In this document: positions 31,780 to 32,750 of the stretch, piece after piece
Position numbering within the stretch: position 1 is the stretch's first letter
How the letters are laid out: every line of letters begins with the position of its first letter
DNA from: Desulfuromonadaceae bacterium
Lineage (GTDB): Bacteria; Desulfobacterota; Desulfuromonadia; Geobacterales; Pseudopelobacteraceae
Direction: 5' to 3'
Assembly: GCA_028686055.1 (NCBI GenBank)
Contig: JAQUCU010000008.1
Span: 1-32,750, forward strand
Length of the DNA stretch: 32,750 nucleotides
Program-made: the position numbers and the translations under genes
The notes under the pieces: model-generated
The model's input: the letters and a program-made list of their open reading frames with translations, nothing else
Databases searched by the model: none
What the model was told of the DNA's origin: nothing

Positions 31780-32750
31780 ATGCCGACAAAGGCAAAAATA
31801 CTTTTGGCGGAAGATGATGGCGTTTCAGCGCGATATTTGAAACAGTCATTAGCCCGCATGGGGTATGAGATAACAGGCATGATTCAGGCCGGTGAAGAGG
31901 TCATCGAGTCGGTCGCAGAAAATCAGCCGGATTTGATCATTATGGACATTACCCTTGGCGGAAAAGTCGACGGAATAACCGCAGCGCAAAATGTACTTAC
32001 CCGGTTCGGTATTCCCGTTATCTATGTTACCGGCAATACAGATATTGATATTTTTGAGCGGGCCAAACTTACGGAACCGTATGCTTATCTCATCAAGCCA
32101 TATGAACTTGGCCAGCTGCAAAACACCATCGAGTTAGCCCTGTTCAAGCACACCTTCGAAAGCAGGTTAAAGGAGAGTGAGACCAGGTATCGCACAATAT
32201 TCGATGTAAGTGACAATGCAATGATGCTGATAGATTCCAATTCTATTATCACCATGATCAATGAGCAATTTGCGAACATGTTGGGGTGTTCAAAAGAATC
32301 AGTGGAACACAAGATGAACTGGACTGATTTTTTCACAGACAGTGACCGTATTAGACTTGAGAATGAACTGCAGCAGGTGCGGGGCGAAACCGGCGGGACA
32401 CCCGGTCGTTTCGAGACAACGCTTGTTGACAGGACAGGCCGTACAAGAATTGTTTATACGAATGTAAAGAAGTTCCCAGGTTCAAGTACATGTATTGTTT
32501 CCATGAATGATGTTTCGGAACTAAAACAGGCAGAGGCAGAAATTCGGGCGTTGAACGACAGGCTCAACAAGACGAATGAGGGGTTGAACGAGGAAATCAC
32601 CTTACGCGAAAGGATTGAAAAACAATTGCGGTATAAAGCAACCCATGACTATCTGACCGGCCTGCCTAATCGTGTCCTGTTCTTTGACCGTTTAAAACAG
32701 GCTATTGCCTTCGAAGAACGCCATAATACATTAATATCCCTGATGGTTCT
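31780..32750 (+). CDS. Response regulator-PAS-GGDEF protein (3' end outside window)
   Basis: The frame is open to the window edge, 323 residues. Residues 1-122 are a receiver domain: acidic pair at Glu11-Asp12-Asp13, phospho-acceptor Asp56 in LIIMDITLGG, Thr84 and Lys106 (LIKPYE). A PAS domain follows (about 133-245; RYRTIFDVSDNAMMLIDSN). A coiled coil comes next (about 246-285; AEAEIRALNDRLNKTNEGLN), then the entry to a GGDEF domain, ATHDYLTGLPNRVLFFDRL (287-305). The product, if active, is a cyclic dinucleotide, but the GGEEF signature and the residues that decide c-di-GMP versus cGAMP lie beyond the edge. An EAL domain could follow too. ACGGAGGGGGG gives a very strong ribosome site at ATG 31780. 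It is divergent from prsT. Confidence 0.9.
   Translation, partial: MPTKAKILLAEDDGVSARYLKQSLARMGYEITGMIQAGEEVIESVAENQPDLIIMDITLGGKVDGITAAQNVLTRFGIPVIYVTGNTDIDIFERAKLTEPYAYLIKPYELGQLQNTIELALFKHTFESRLKESETRYRTIFDVSDNAMMLIDSNSIITMINEQFANMLGCSKESVEHKMNWTDFFTDSDRIRLENELQQVRGETGGTPGRFETTLVDRTGRTRIVYTNVKKFPGSSTCIVSMNDVSELKQAEAEIRALNDRLNKTNEGLNEEITLRERIEKQLRYKATHDYLTGLPNRVLFFDRLKQAIAFEERHNTLISLMV

Overview
The window reads as an exopolysaccharide (EPS) locus of the exosortase A / 'PEP-CTERM' type. It probably comes from a Geobacter-like member of the Desulfuromonadales. That assignment rests on the gene set and order (PrsT, EpsB-type sugar transferase, export protein, chain-length protein, tyrosine kinase, secretion ATPase, barrel protein, locus-type deacetylase, aminotransferase, exosortase, EpsI, ligase), on sigma-54-like promoters, and above all on a riboswitch at 7944-8060 that is almost position-for-position the Geobacter GEMM-Ib (3',3'-cGAMP) type. 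It is an inference; there is no rRNA or other taxonomic marker here. I saw no tRNA, rRNA, insertion sequence or CRISPR array.

Layout, right to left because almost everything is on the minus strand. (1) 31780-32750 (+) is the start of a response regulator-PAS-GGDEF protein cut by the window edge. It is divergent from the EPS operon across a 480-bp regulatory gap. (2) 31299 down to 20515 (-) is the assembly/export operon: TPR lipoprotein PrsT, polyprenyl-P sugar-1-P transferase, outer-membrane export protein, PCP chain-length protein, BY-kinase, ExeA-like ATPase, outer-membrane barrel protein and polysaccharide deacetylase. (3) 20311-20514 carries a sigma-54-like promoter with an upstream palindrome. 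(4) 20310 down to 10317 (-) is a second operon with many stop/start overlaps: DegT-type aminotransferase, exosortase, EpsI, a methyltransferase-like/phosphotransferase fusion, GT4, O-antigen-ligase-like polymerase, GT4, NodB deacetylase and GT2. (5) 7623-9989 (+) is an island facing the other way: CRP-like palindrome, cGAMP-type riboswitch with terminator, then two secreted ConA/lectin-like proteins. (6) 7622 down to 90 (-) is a sugar-decoration block: membrane-anchored SGNH-like protein, methyltransferase, hexapeptide acyltransferase, Wzx flippase, a WxcM-like acetyltransferase/ketoisomerase fusion, a sugar aminotransferase and GT2. The last 18 codons of a possible plus-strand gene lie at 1-57.

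How it may work together: the sugar transferase starts the repeat unit on undecaprenyl phosphate. The GT2/GT4 enzymes extend it, including a 3-(acyl)amino-3,6-dideoxyhexose made by the WxcM/aminotransferase pair. Wzx flips it, the ligase/polymerase protein and the PCP/kinase set its length, and the export protein, barrel and PrsT pass it through the outer membrane. Deacetylases, an acyltransferase and the SGNH-like protein may trim or decorate it. Nucleotide second-messenger control is suggested at both ends: a GGDEF protein at the right and a cGAMP-type riboswitch over the two secreted proteins at the left. The most striking feature is that riboswitch inserted in an exosortase EPS locus.
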